Notes under the pieces: generated by a model
The model's database searches: none
What the model saw: only the letters and a program-made list of their open reading frames with translations
What the model was told of the DNA's origin: nothing
Translations under genes and position numbers: made by a program
Shown: in pieces, positions 7,760 through 15,875 of the stretch
Position numbering within the stretch: position 1 is the first letter of the stretch
Layout of the letters: every line of letters starts with the position of its first letter
NCBI GenBank assembly: GCA_031551145.1
Contig: JAVBNZ010000028.1
Coordinates: 1-59,653 of the forward strand
Direction: 5' to 3'
DNA from: WRKB01 sp031551145
GTDB lineage: Bacteria > Desulfobacterota > Desulfovibrionia > Desulfovibrionales > Desulfovibrionaceae
Length of the DNA: 59,653 nt

Positions 7760-10069
7760 ATGAGTCTTACGGCAAGCATGTGGTCGGGCGTGTCAGGACT
7801 GCTCGTCCACGGGGAAAAGATGAACGTCATCGGGCACAACATCGCCAACGTCAACACCATCGGCTTCAAGTCCCAGCGCATGGATTTTCAGGATCTGTTC
7901 TACAACAACACCTTCAGTTCCGCCGGCCTCGAGCAGGTGGGCATGGGGGCGCGCGTGGGCACGGTGCTCACGGATTTCTCGCAGGGCCCCTTCGAACAGA
8001 CCGGTCTCTCCACCGACCTGGCCATCAGCGGCAAGGGCTGGTTTCAGGTGCGGGTGCCCAACCAGGATACTCTGTACTACACGCGGGCGGGCGACTTTTC
8101 CTTCAACAACAAGGGTGAGCTGAAAAACCCGCAGGGGTACATACTGCAGGGCTGGAAAGTGCCCATCGACCAGGGTCCCAGCGTGGGCATGGGCATTTCG
8201 CCGCAATCCACGATCAGTTCGCCGATCATCGGCACCGGCGTGCCCACGGACATCAAGCTCGATACCTGGACCGTGCTGCCCAAGGAAACCAGCAAGATCC
8301 AGACCTATGTCCAGCTCTCCTCGCTCTCGACCGACCACAGCCATTGGGATTCCAACCCCTTTGCCGCGCTGTTCAACACCTGGGACGGCCAGCTTGTCGA
8401 TCCGGTGACGAAACAGCCCATTCAGCGCAACAACCGGCCCTATCTGGCCGAAGACGCCTTCGCCTACCAGAGCCCGATCAAGATTTACGACGACGCGGGC
8501 GTGGCCCACACCGCCACCATCTATTTCGACAAGGTGGAGAAGGACTTCAGCACCCTGGGCACGACGTATTACGACGGCGGCAAGCCCAGTCAGACGATAT
8601 GGGAATACGTCGTCACCATCGACCCGGCCGAGGATGCGCGCATGTACTGGGAAGCCGGCAGCACCGCCCCCCGCAGCATCCAGGAAACCAAGATGGCCGG
8701 CATACTCATGACCGGCACCATGACCTTCGGCAGCAACGGCGATCTGGTCAATCAGACGGCCTATACTCTCATGGGCGGCCTGGAGGCTGTGCAGGTAGAC
8801 GCCGCCACGGGCAACGGCACCCTGCAGAACGGCTATGTGGGCGTATGGACGGATCCGGCCAACCCGGCCAACAAGGTGACCTTTCAGCCCGGCGCGACCA
8901 TTCCGGCCACCCAGATGAAAGACACCGCTTTCTATCCGGTGATCAACACCACGCAGACGGCGCCCGCCGCTGTTGCGGACGCGATCAACACCAACGTGCC
9001 CGTGGCCTCCACCCTGGCCGCGGCGGCCGTAGCGGTCGGCGGACCGCCGCCTACGCAGTACACGGTAAACGCGGGCTATACGATCACCGTGCCCGCTCCC
9101 ACGGGTTCGGGCACCGTCTACAACGGCGGCGACGTGATCGCCAACCCCGCCGATCTTGCCGCGCTCAACGTGGGCGGCGCAACGGCCGACTCCTACACCA
9201 GGCGCCTGGCGACCGTGGTCAAAAGCGGCTACCAGATTGTCGGCAGCGACACCCTCACTTACTCCGGCGGCGCGATACTGCCGGCGGGCGTGACGGCCTC
9301 AAGCGCCGTGCAGGTGCTCGGCGCGCAGAACGAGCTGATGTCGTGGTATCCCACGTCCGTGTCCAACAACGGGCTGCCGCTGATGGTGGCCGACTTCACC
9401 GGCGTGGAACAGGCCTATACCGTGGGTTCGCCCCTGGGCAAGGAACACCTGATTGAAATGGACTTCGGCCTCAAGCTGCCCAACCTTACCAATCCATGGG
9501 TAAACAATCTGCCTCTGGGCACCTCGCGCTCGGCAGGCGGATCGTTTGCCGACAATTCCGGCGCCATCGACCCCAACAACCCGGCCACCTGGGCCTCGGC
9601 CTCCGGTCTGGCCGGCGTCAACGGCACGCCCGTGCTCGTGGCCGAACACACCAAGCTGACGGGGGCGGCTTCGTCCTCCACCACGCTCTCTCAGCAGAAC
9701 GGCTACACCTTCGGCAATCTGATGGACGTGACCTTCGACCAGTACGGCGTCATGTCCGGCATTTATTCGAACGGCGTTACCCTGCCGCTCTACCAGATAG
9801 TGCTTTATGACTTCGTGGCTCCGCAGGGTCTGCGTTTCGAGGGCGGCAATCTGGTCAGCCAGACCAGGGAATCGGGCGATCCCTCCTGGGGCGCGGCCGG
9901 CACGGCGGGCTTCGGCACCATCAACGGCTACATGATCGAGCAGTCCAACGTCGACCTGGCCAAGGAAATGGTGCAGATGATCACCACGCAGCGCGGCTTC
10001 CAGAGCAACTCCAAGGTCATCACCACAACCGACGTGATGTTGGAAACCGTGGTCAACATGAAGCGCTAA
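7760..10069 (+). CDS. flgE: flagellar hook protein FlgE, large form
   Basis: 769 residues with a strong GGAGGT site. The N-terminal rod/hook motif SLTASMWSGVSGLLVHGEKM and NIANVNTIGFKS are typical. The FlgE/F/G C-terminus is intact (QSNVDLAKEMVQMITTQRGFQSNSKVITTTDVMLETVVNMKR). The protein is far longer than the roughly 400 residues of enteric FlgE. The extra length lies in a central region at about 290-620 rich in Ala, Gly, Thr and Val, presumably the surface-exposed hook domains. It is the last gene of the hook operon. Confidence 0.95.
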   Translation: MSLTASMWSGVSGLLVHGEKMNVIGHNIANVNTIGFKSQRMDFQDLFYNNTFSSAGLEQVGMGARVGTVLTDFSQGPFEQTGLSTDLAISGKGWFQVRVPNQDTLYYTRAGDFSFNNKGELKNPQGYILQGWKVPIDQGPSVGMGISPQSTISSPIIGTGVPTDIKLDTWTVLPKETSKIQTYVQLSSLSTDHSHWDSNPFAALFNTWDGQLVDPVTKQPIQRNNRPYLAEDAFAYQSPIKIYDDAGVAHTATIYFDKVEKDFSTLGTTYYDGGKPSQTIWEYVVTIDPAEDARMYWEAGSTAPRSIQETKMAGILMTGTMTFGSNGDLVNQTAYTLMGGLEAVQVDAATGNGTLQNGYVGVWTDPANPANKVTFQPGATIPATQMKDTAFYPVINTTQTAPAAVADAINTNVPVASTLAAAAVAVGGPPPTQYTVNAGYTITVPAPTGSGTVYNGGDVIANPADLAALNVGGATADSYTRRLATVVKSGYQIVGSDTLTYSGGAILPAGVTASSAVQVLGAQNELMSWYPTSVSNNGLPLMVADFTGVEQAYTVGSPLGKEHLIEMDFGLKLPNLTNPWVNNLPLGTSRSAGGSFADNSGAIDPNNPATWASASGLAGVNGTPVLVAEHTKLTGAASSSTTLSQQNGYTFGNLMDVTFDQYGVMSGIYSNGVTLPLYQIVLYDFVAPQGLRFEGGNLVSQTRESGDPSWGAAGTAGFGTINGYMIEQSNVDLAKEMVQMITTQRGFQSNSKVITTTDVMLETVVNMKR

Positions 10070-10135
10070 TAAGATAACGAACACAGGGCGGGCGTGACGC
10101 ACCCGCCTTCAGAACTTGTACTCACCTCCCTCCGT

Positions 10136-10174
10136 GCACGGCGCAGTCCTGACCCTGCGCCGTGCCTCTTTTTG
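10136..10174 (+). terminator. strong intrinsic terminator after flgE
   Basis: An 11-bp perfect stem, GCACGGCGCAG (10136-10146) with CTGCGCCGTGC (10155-10165), has an 8-nt loop and is followed by CTCTTTTT. This ends the hook operon and isolates the flagellin gene. Confidence 0.92.
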
Positions 10175-10450
10175 CCCTGTGCAGCCCATTTGCACTTCCG
10201 GTATGGGAATGGGGTTTGGTTGTCGTCAGACAAGGAAGGCGCAGTATTTTTCGGAGGGGAGTGGACCCTTCCGTCCATGACCCGGAGAAAAATCAAGTCT
10301 GACGCAGTATCACGGCACCCAGGCCCCGTTCCCGGCCCTGCGGAAAAAAGATCCCGCTCAGGCCAAAAAACCGTCAAAACACCCTAAATTTTTTTGCCTA
10401 TCCTATTTTATATATTTTTATTATATTGTTTTTACTATATTTTTATATAT

Positions 10451-10466
10451 TGGCACAGCATTTGCT
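10451..10466 (+). promoter_or_regulatory. perfect sigma-54 promoter of the flagellin gene
   Basis: TGGCAC-AGCAT-TTGCT matches the -24/-12 consensus TGGCAC-N5-TTGCW at every defined position. Transcription should begin about 12 nt downstream, leaving a leader of about 30 nt with AAGGAGGTG just before the ATG at 10508. Confidence 0.95.
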
Positions 10467-10507
10467 TTAACATGGGCACAGCTTAACCCACCCTAAGGAG
10501 GTGTCCC

Positions 10508-11395
10508 ATGTCTTTGGTCATTAACCACAATATGGCAGCAATGAACGCCGCCAGAAACCTGAACAGCCATTACAGCAACCTGGCGCGTTCCACCCAGCGG
10601 CTCTCTTCGGGGCTGCGGGTCAACTCCGCCGCCGACGACGCCGCCGGCCTCGCCATCCGCGAACTCCAGCGCGCCGACATCGCCACTCTGCAACAGGGTT
10701 CGCGCAACGCGGCGGACGCCATCTCCCTCATCCAGACGGCGGACGGAGCGCTGCAGATCATCGATGAAAAGCTCATCCGCATGAAAGAACTGGCGGAACA
10801 GGCGGCTACCGGCACGTATGATTCGACCCAGCGCCTCATGATCGAGTCGGAATACCAGGCCATGGCTTCGGAAATCACCCGAATCGCCAATGCCACGGAT
10901 TTTAACGGGGTGAAACTGCTCGACGGCACCTTGTCCGGCGTGCACGACGGCAGCGGGCTCGTCGCCAAGGGCGCGCTGAAGATCCACTTCGGCACGGGCA
11001 ACGCCTCGGCGGAAGACTATTATTACATCGAAATCGGCAATGCCACGGCTTCCGCCCTCGGCATCGGCAACTCTTCCGCCCAGGACTGCGGCTACACCGT
11101 TTCCACCCAGCAGGCAGCCCAGTGCGCGCTCGACGCCCTCACCCAGGCCATTGTTTCCAAGGACAAGATCCGCGCCGCCCTCGGCGCCATCCAGAACCGT
11201 CTGGAAAACACCATCAGCAACCTGAACATTCAGGCTGAAAACCTGCAGGCAGCGGAATCGCGCATCTCCGACGTCGACGTGGCGACGGAAATGACCGAAT
11301 TCGTGCGCAACCAAATCCTCACGCAGGCCGCGGTCGCCATGCTCTCGCAGGCCAACTCGCTGCCAAGGATGGCCCTCAACCTCATTGGAGGCTAG
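10508..11395 (+). CDS. flagellin
   Basis: 295 residues. Both conserved ends are present: N-terminal SLVINHNMAAMNAARNLN with LSSGLRVNSAADDAAGLAI, and C-terminal SRISDVDVATEMTEFVRNQILTQAAVAML. The middle is short, so this is a compact flagellin with D0/D1 and little surface domain. The extreme end (LPRMALNLIGG) differs slightly from the usual LPQQALSLL. A perfect sigma-54 promoter and strong ribosome binding site imply high, late expression. It may be the acceptor of the two upstream glycosyltransferases, which is inference. Confidence 0.96.
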   Translation: MSLVINHNMAAMNAARNLNSHYSNLARSTQRLSSGLRVNSAADDAAGLAIRELQRADIATLQQGSRNAADAISLIQTADGALQIIDEKLIRMKELAEQAATGTYDSTQRLMIESEYQAMASEITRIANATDFNGVKLLDGTLSGVHDGSGLVAKGALKIHFGTGNASAEDYYYIEIGNATASALGIGNSSAQDCGYTVSTQQAAQCALDALTQAIVSKDKIRAALGAIQNRLENTISNLNIQAENLQAAESRISDVDVATEMTEFVRNQILTQAAVAMLSQANSLPRMALNLIGG

Positions 11396-11436
11396 GCCGT
11401 CTTCTTTCAAGCTGTGGCAGACCAAAGACGGGAGGT

Positions 11437-11457
11437 CCGGGGGGATTGTCCCCCCGG
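11437..11457. terminator. hairpin between flagellin and rnc (convergent)
   Basis: An 8-bp GC stem, CCGGGGGG (11437-11444) with CCCCCCGG (11450-11457), has a 5-nt loop and lies between two convergent genes. No T-run follows, so it may work as a barrier or 3'-end stabiliser rather than a textbook terminator. Confidence 0.5.
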
Positions 11458-11493
11458 GCCGGGTCTTGGCCCATCCGTCCGGATCGCCGGGGC

Positions 11494-12210
11494 TCAGGGA
11501 GCTTCGGGGCGATCCCGCAGGCTGCGCAGGGCGGTCTTGGCCGCTTCCTGCTCCGCCCGTTTCAGGCTTGAACCTTCAGCCGTGAACTGCCGGCCGTCCG
11601 GCAGGGTCAGCCGCACCGTAAAGATTTTGGCGTGTTCCGGCCCGTGGTCCGCAAGCGGGGTGTAGATCGGCCTGTCGCGGTATTGCCGTTGCATAACTTC
11701 CTGCAGGCGCGTTTTGAAATCCTTGCGCGCATCCTGCGCAGGTTCCCCGGGCCAGCGCTCCGTAAAAAGACGTCCCACCACTTCCTGAGCGGCCGCAAAG
11801 CCTCCATCCTCAAACACCGCTCCCAGCACCGCTTCCAGGGCGTCACCCAGCAGGGTGTCGCGCGTGCGCCCGCCCTGGCTTTCTTCCCCCCTGCCCAGCA
11901 GCAGATGCTCATCCAGGTTCGTTGCGCGCGCCAATTCCGCGAGCGAGGACGCATTGACCAGCCCCGAGCGCATGCGCGTCAAATCTCCTTCCCGCGCGTG
12001 CGGAAAGCGGGCGAATAATTCACGCGATACGCAGAGCGACAGAACCGCGTCGCCCAGAAACTCCAGCCGTTCGTTGTGCCGGCCGCCGGAGGCGGATTCG
12101 TTGGCGAAGGAGCTGTGCGTAAGCGCCTCCAGCAGGAGTTCCGCGTTGGAAAAAACATAGCCCAGGCCGGCCGTGAAGCCGCGCAGGCGCGTTGCTGTTG
12201 CGTCTGTCAT
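11494..12210 (-). CDS. rnc: ribonuclease III
   Basis: 238 residues. The enzyme cuts double-stranded RNA in rRNA processing and mRNA turnover. The RNase III signature NERLEFLGD is at 46-54, with the second acidic cluster DALEAVLGAVFED near 123. A double-stranded-RNA-binding domain follows at about 165-235 (DFKTRLQEVMQ, then SSLKRAEQEAAKTAL). Length and domain order match the family. It converges on the flagellin gene. Confidence 0.96.
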   Translation of the reverse strand: MTDATATRLRGFTAGLGYVFSNAELLLEALTHSSFANESASGGRHNERLEFLGDAVLSLCVSRELFARFPHAREGDLTRMRSGLVNASSLAELARATNLDEHLLLGRGEESQGGRTRDTLLGDALEAVLGAVFEDGGFAAAQEVVGRLFTERWPGEPAQDARKDFKTRLQEVMQRQYRDRPIYTPLADHGPEHAKIFTVRLTLPDGRQFTAEGSSLKRAEQEAAKTALRSLRDRPEAP

Positions 12211-12273
12211 GCATATTCCTCAAACCGACATTTTTTGCGGGAAGTGCCGAGCTTGCCGCGAAAGGCCGGAAAA

Positions 12274-12298
12274 CCGGATTCGCGCCTGCGCGGGAATG
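12274..12298. repeat. REP-like extragenic element, copy A
   Basis: CCGGATTCGCGCCTG and then CGCGGGAATG form an imperfect inverted repeat of the CTGGATT-GCG-CGC-GGGAATG type. It resembles the element at 47550-47579. Both lie between genes. Confidence 0.4.
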
Positions 12299-12386
12299 CA
12301 GTGCATTCTTTGCCTCAGTGCGGGTTTGTCGTCAATCCGGTACCGCCGGGTCGCGCCTTCCGCAAGACGTATTTCGCCGGCGCTCC

Positions 12387-12415
12387 TTGACAGAGGCGCA
12401 TCGAACACCTACCTA
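12387..12415 (+). promoter_or_regulatory. sigma-70 promoter of the small Sm-like gene
   Basis: TTGACA (12387-12392), 17-nt spacer, TACCTA (12410-12415). The -35 is perfect and the -10 weak. The first base of transcription would lie about 28 nt before the ATG at 12450. Confidence 0.5.
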
Positions 12416-12449
12416 AACCCTCTCAGCCCAGATTTCCAAGGAGATGAAC

Positions 12450-12812
12450 ATGGCTTACGATATCCGCCTTTTCAAGCTTGTGACCGGCGAACTTGTCCTC
12501 GGCAAGTACGACGAAGCCAAGGACTGCATTACCGACGCCGCGGCCCTGCAAACCATCCCCACCCAGCAGGGCGGGATGCAGATGCTTATGCTGCCCTACG
12601 GCTATCCGTTTGAAAACGAATTCTGCGGCGCGATCCAGGGCTCTTTCTTCCTGTACCGCTACAAGAGCACGCCGGAAGAACTCAAGAACAAATACCTCGA
12701 AGCCGTGACCAATCTTACTCTGGGCGGCGGCGGCCTGACCAAGATGACCGGCGGCGTGGCCGGCGGAGGTCTCGGCGGCGGCCTGCTCACCGGCCTGGGC
12801 GGCCTGAAATAA
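12450..12812 (+). CDS. small protein, possibly Sm-like (LSm fold)
   Basis: The ATG at 12450 has AAGGAG (12438-12443) 6 nt upstream, so it is preferred over the ATG at 12444 that abuts the site. The protein has 120 residues. The order FKLVTGELVLGKY, then IPTQQGG, a PYGYPFEN patch, and ELKNKYLEAVTNLTLG resembles small Sm-like proteins of bacteria and phages, but I see this only as pattern similarity. Residues 93-120 are a Gly/Leu-rich tail. It has its own promoter and lies just before the radical SAM gene. The function is unknown. Confidence 0.7.
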   Translation: MAYDIRLFKLVTGELVLGKYDEAKDCITDAAALQTIPTQQGGMQMLMLPYGYPFENEFCGAIQGSFFLYRYKSTPEELKNKYLEAVTNLTLGGGGLTKMTGGVAGGGLGGGLLTGLGGLK

Positions 12813-12825
12813 GCCGCAAGCGCCT

Positions 12826-15414
12826 GTGCGTTCCCTCCTCCCCCTGTTGCCCAAACCCGGCCGCTATGCCGGCCTGGAAGAAGGGGCCGTGCGCAAGGAT
12901 CCGGCATCGGTGCGCCTGCGCGCGGCCCTGGCCTTTCCCGATCTCTATGAAGTGGGCATGTCCTACCTGGGGCAAAAAATCCTCTACGGCCAGATCAACG
13001 CCCGCGAAGACTGCTTGGCCGAGCGCGTCTTCGCCCCCTGCCGCGATGCCGGGCGCATTCTGCGGGAACGGCAAAAGCTCCTGGGCACGCTGGAATCCGG
13101 CACGCCCCTGGCGGATTTTCATCTGCTGGGCTTTTCCGTCACGCACGAGCTTTGCTATACCAACGTGCTCTACATGCTCGACCTCGCGGGCATTCCCTTC
13201 CGCGCGGCCGACAGGGGCGATGACCTCACGCGATGGCCCACCGTGATTGCCGGCGGCGGCTGCGCCCTGAGCGCCGAGCCGCTCGCGCCCTTCATGGATT
13301 GTATGTGCCTGGGGGACGGCGAGGCCCTGCTGCCGGATCTGCTCGACCTGCTCATCCGGGCGCACGGCGAAGCATGGTCGCGTTCCCGTTTCCTGCTTGA
13401 GGCAAGCCGCGTTCCGGGCGTGTACATCCCTGCGCTTTTCGAGGCGCGCGACGGAATCATGACGCCGCTTGCGCCGGCCGTCCCCAGGCCCGTGCGCCGC
13501 ATTGTCAACGATCTCGACGCCGCCCCCTATCCCCGTGCCCAGGTGCTGCCCACGGGCGCGGTGCACAACCGCCTTTCGCTGGAAATCGCGCGGGGCTGCA
13601 CACGGGGCTGCCGTTTCTGCCAGGCGGGCATGATTTACCGCCCGGTGCGCGAACGCTCCCTGCCCGAGTTGACGCGCCTGGCCGAAGAAAGCCTGGACGC
13701 CACGGGCTTTGACGAACTTTCGTTCCTCTCTTTAAGTTCCGGGGATTTTTCCGGCCTGCGCGCGCTGTTCGACGCCTCCGCCGAACGCTGCGCCGCCCGG
13801 CAGACCGCGCTTGCGCTGCCTTCGCTGCGCGTGGGATCTGTGGACGACTCGATCATGGCCCGCATCGCAGGCATACGCCGCACCGGGGCCACACTTGCGC
13901 CCGAAGCCGGAACCCAACGCCTGCGCGACGTAATCAACAAGGGCGTGACCGAGGAAGAACTGATCACGCACGTGCAGAAGCTGATGCAGCACGGCTGGCA
14001 GCGGGTCAAACTCTATTTCATGATCGGCCTGCCCACGGAGCGGGACGAGGATATCGACGCCATCCTCGATCTCTGCCTCAAAACGCGCGACGCCGCCGGC
14101 AGAGGGGGCCCCCGCCTTCAGGTGACCTGCGCGATCTCGCCCTTTGTGCCCAAACCCCACACGCCCTTTCAATGGGAAGCCCAAATCCCGCTTGAGGAAA
14201 TGCGCCGACGCATCGGCCGGCTCATTGCGCTTTTCAAGGGCCGCAAGGGTCTGACCCTGCGCTGGCACGAGGCGGAAATGAGCGTGCTGGAGGGAGTTTT
14301 TTCGCGGGGCGACCGCCGTCTGGCCCCTGTGCTGGAGCGGGCCTACGCCAAGGGTGCGATCTTCGGCAGTTGGGCGGAAGGTTTTTCCTTTGCGCCCTGG
14401 GCCGAAGCCCTGGCGGAATGCGGGCTGACTGTGGAAGAATACACCGGTCCGCGCGAACCCGGAGCGCCCCTGCCCTGGGATCATCTGGAAAACGGCGTCG
14501 ATCCGGCCTTTCTGCTGCGGGAACGGGCGCGCGCTCTGAAAGAAGCGACCAGCCCGGACTGCCGCTACGGCGCCTGCCTGAACTGCGGGGTCTGCGAAAC
14601 CAAGGCCGGACCTTCGCGTCTGGCAGTGCCCGGCGTGGAACCCGACGTGCGCAACCGCCTCAACTTCGCGCAGCGCGATCAAAGCAGCGAAGCTCCCGCG
14701 CGCGACGAGCAGGGCAGGCTTGTTCTGCCGCCGCGCGCGAACGCGGCCCCGCCCGACACGGCCCCGGAACTCGGCGTAAAAGCCGTGCGCTTCCGCGTCC
14801 ATCACCGCAAGGACGGAGCGGCCGTTTTTCTGAGCCAGCTCGAACTCCAGTCCGTGCTGGAGCGCGCCCTGCGCCGGGCCGGGCTGCCGCTCGCCTTTTC
14901 GCGGGGCTTTCATCCCCTGCCGCTCTTTTCTTTCGGCCGCGCGCTGCCCGTGGGCGTGCGCAGCCTGGACGAGTGGTTCTGCATCACCCTGCGCGAGCCG
15001 CTTACGGCCGATCGCGCCGCCGCCCTGCTCGGTCCGCGCCTGCCGGAAGGTTTGGCGATCACGCGCGTTGAAAACCTGCCCGTCACCGGACGTGTGCCTC
15101 AGGCGCAACGGGAATTTTTTTTCTTCGAGCATCTCGGCGATATTGTGGAGCAACAGCGTTTTCTCGAACACTGGCGCGCCTTTGCGCAGGCGCAAAATTT
15201 TCCCTGGACGTATGCGACCAAAAAAGGCGAACGAACGCGCGATCTGCGCGCCCTGGCCGCATCCGTGGATTTTCCGGAAGACGGGGGCGTGCGCTGCACG
15301 CTGGATTGGACCACGGACTACCTCTCGCCCCTTGTCCTGGCCCGCGCCGCCGGCCGGGAGAACGATCCCTCCCGCCTGCGCGTGACCAAGCTGGCCCAAA
15401 TCTTCGGCACATAA
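12826..15414 (+). CDS. radical SAM protein fused to a TIGR03936 (DUF2344) domain
   Basis: A GTG start 13 nt after the previous stop gives 862 residues. The N-terminal part (about 1-590) matches TIGR03960 radical SAM proteins, with the cluster motif C258-x3-C262-x2-C265 and a preceding cobalamin-binding-like region. Further Cys residues at about 583-592 (GACLNCGVC) may bind another cluster. The C-terminal part from about 645 (VRFRVHHRKDGAAVFLSQLELQ, then AFSRGFHPLPLFSFG) matches TIGR03936. The fusion is common and its substrate unknown; in many genomes it lies near rng/cafA or L21/L27 genes, not here. Confidence 0.88.
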   Translation: MRSLLPLLPKPGRYAGLEEGAVRKDPASVRLRAALAFPDLYEVGMSYLGQKILYGQINAREDCLAERVFAPCRDAGRILRERQKLLGTLESGTPLADFHLLGFSVTHELCYTNVLYMLDLAGIPFRAADRGDDLTRWPTVIAGGGCALSAEPLAPFMDCMCLGDGEALLPDLLDLLIRAHGEAWSRSRFLLEASRVPGVYIPALFEARDGIMTPLAPAVPRPVRRIVNDLDAAPYPRAQVLPTGAVHNRLSLEIARGCTRGCRFCQAGMIYRPVRERSLPELTRLAEESLDATGFDELSFLSLSSGDFSGLRALFDASAERCAARQTALALPSLRVGSVDDSIMARIAGIRRTGATLAPEAGTQRLRDVINKGVTEEELITHVQKLMQHGWQRVKLYFMIGLPTERDEDIDAILDLCLKTRDAAGRGGPRLQVTCAISPFVPKPHTPFQWEAQIPLEEMRRRIGRLIALFKGRKGLTLRWHEAEMSVLEGVFSRGDRRLAPVLERAYAKGAIFGSWAEGFSFAPWAEALAECGLTVEEYTGPREPGAPLPWDHLENGVDPAFLLRERARALKEATSPDCRYGACLNCGVCETKAGPSRLAVPGVEPDVRNRLNFAQRDQSSEAPARDEQGRLVLPPRANAAPPDTAPELGVKAVRFRVHHRKDGAAVFLSQLELQSVLERALRRAGLPLAFSRGFHPLPLFSFGRALPVGVRSLDEWFCITLREPLTADRAAALLGPRLPEGLAITRVENLPVTGRVPQAQREFFFFEHLGDIVEQQRFLEHWRAFAQAQNFPWTYATKKGERTRDLRALAASVDFPEDGGVRCTLDWTTDYLSPLVLARAAGRENDPSRLRVTKLAQIFGT

Positions 15415-15527
15415 TTTTGTGCGCCCGCAATACTTTCGCAAGGCGCTTGTCATACCCGGCGATCTCCGCTAAGACTTTTTTACGTCGCAGGACAAATCGG
15501 TTTTCCACCATCAAGTTCAGGCTCCAT

Positions 15528-15770
15528 ATGGGCAAACGCCTCCCTTATTCTGAAGATCTTTCCTTTGCCAAGCAGATCAAAAGTCTTGATGACGACGAAT
15601 TGCTGGATATTTGGGAAGAAACGCAGCGCCTTGAGCACGTCATGCTCTCCGAGTGGGACGCGCAGCTCGAGCTTGCGCCGGAATACGAACGCCTGATCGT
15701 GCTGGAACTGCAATACCGCACGAGCATGAGAAAAACGGAAGAACGCGGCGCGTCGGAGCAGCCCTCCTGA
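15528..15770 (+). CDS. small hypothetical acidic protein
   Basis: 80 residues from the ATG at 15528. The sequence is rich in Glu, Asp and Leu, predicted helical (QIKSLDDDELLDIWEETQRLEHVMLSEWDAQLEL), with no membrane segment or signal. The ribosome binding site is weak, but the coding frame is clean and GC use is normal. I do not recognise a family. It stands alone between the radical SAM gene and the NPD-like flavoprotein. Confidence 0.65.
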   Translation: MGKRLPYSEDLSFAKQIKSLDDDELLDIWEETQRLEHVMLSEWDAQLELAPEYERLIVLELQYRTSMRKTEERGASEQPS

Positions 15771-15823
15771 CCATGCTCTCCGTTCCGCGCCCGCCTTTTT
15801 TCTTGCATATCCTCTTGTTTTCA

Positions 15824-15843
15824 TGTAAAAATATATTTTTACA
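15824..15843. promoter_or_regulatory. 20-bp perfect palindrome, candidate operator
   Basis: TGTAAAAATATATTTTTACA is a perfect palindrome ending 32 nt before the ATG at 15876. A possible -35 (TTGCAT, 15805-15810) and a -10 inside the palindrome (around TAAAAA) would place it over the RNA polymerase site. This suggests a dimeric repressor, identity unknown. A loop-free hairpin is unlikely to terminate transcription. Confidence 0.5.
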
Positions 15844-15875
15844 CCGTCATTTTGCCGGCATATCCGGGGGGAATC

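Larger units (their letters stand above)
10070..10507. other. intergenic region between flgE and flagellin
   Basis: This 438-nt gap contains a strong terminator (10136-10174), a GC-rich middle with no credible gene, an A/T-rich block at about 10384-10450, and a sigma-54 site (10451-10466). The A/T-rich block could hold activator binding or bending sites for sigma-54 transcription. No clear repeated enhancer motif was recognised. Confidence 0.7.

Noticed and set aside
13732..15453. 573-codon open frame on the minus strand
   Set aside because: Antisense to the radical SAM fusion, with no motif of its own.
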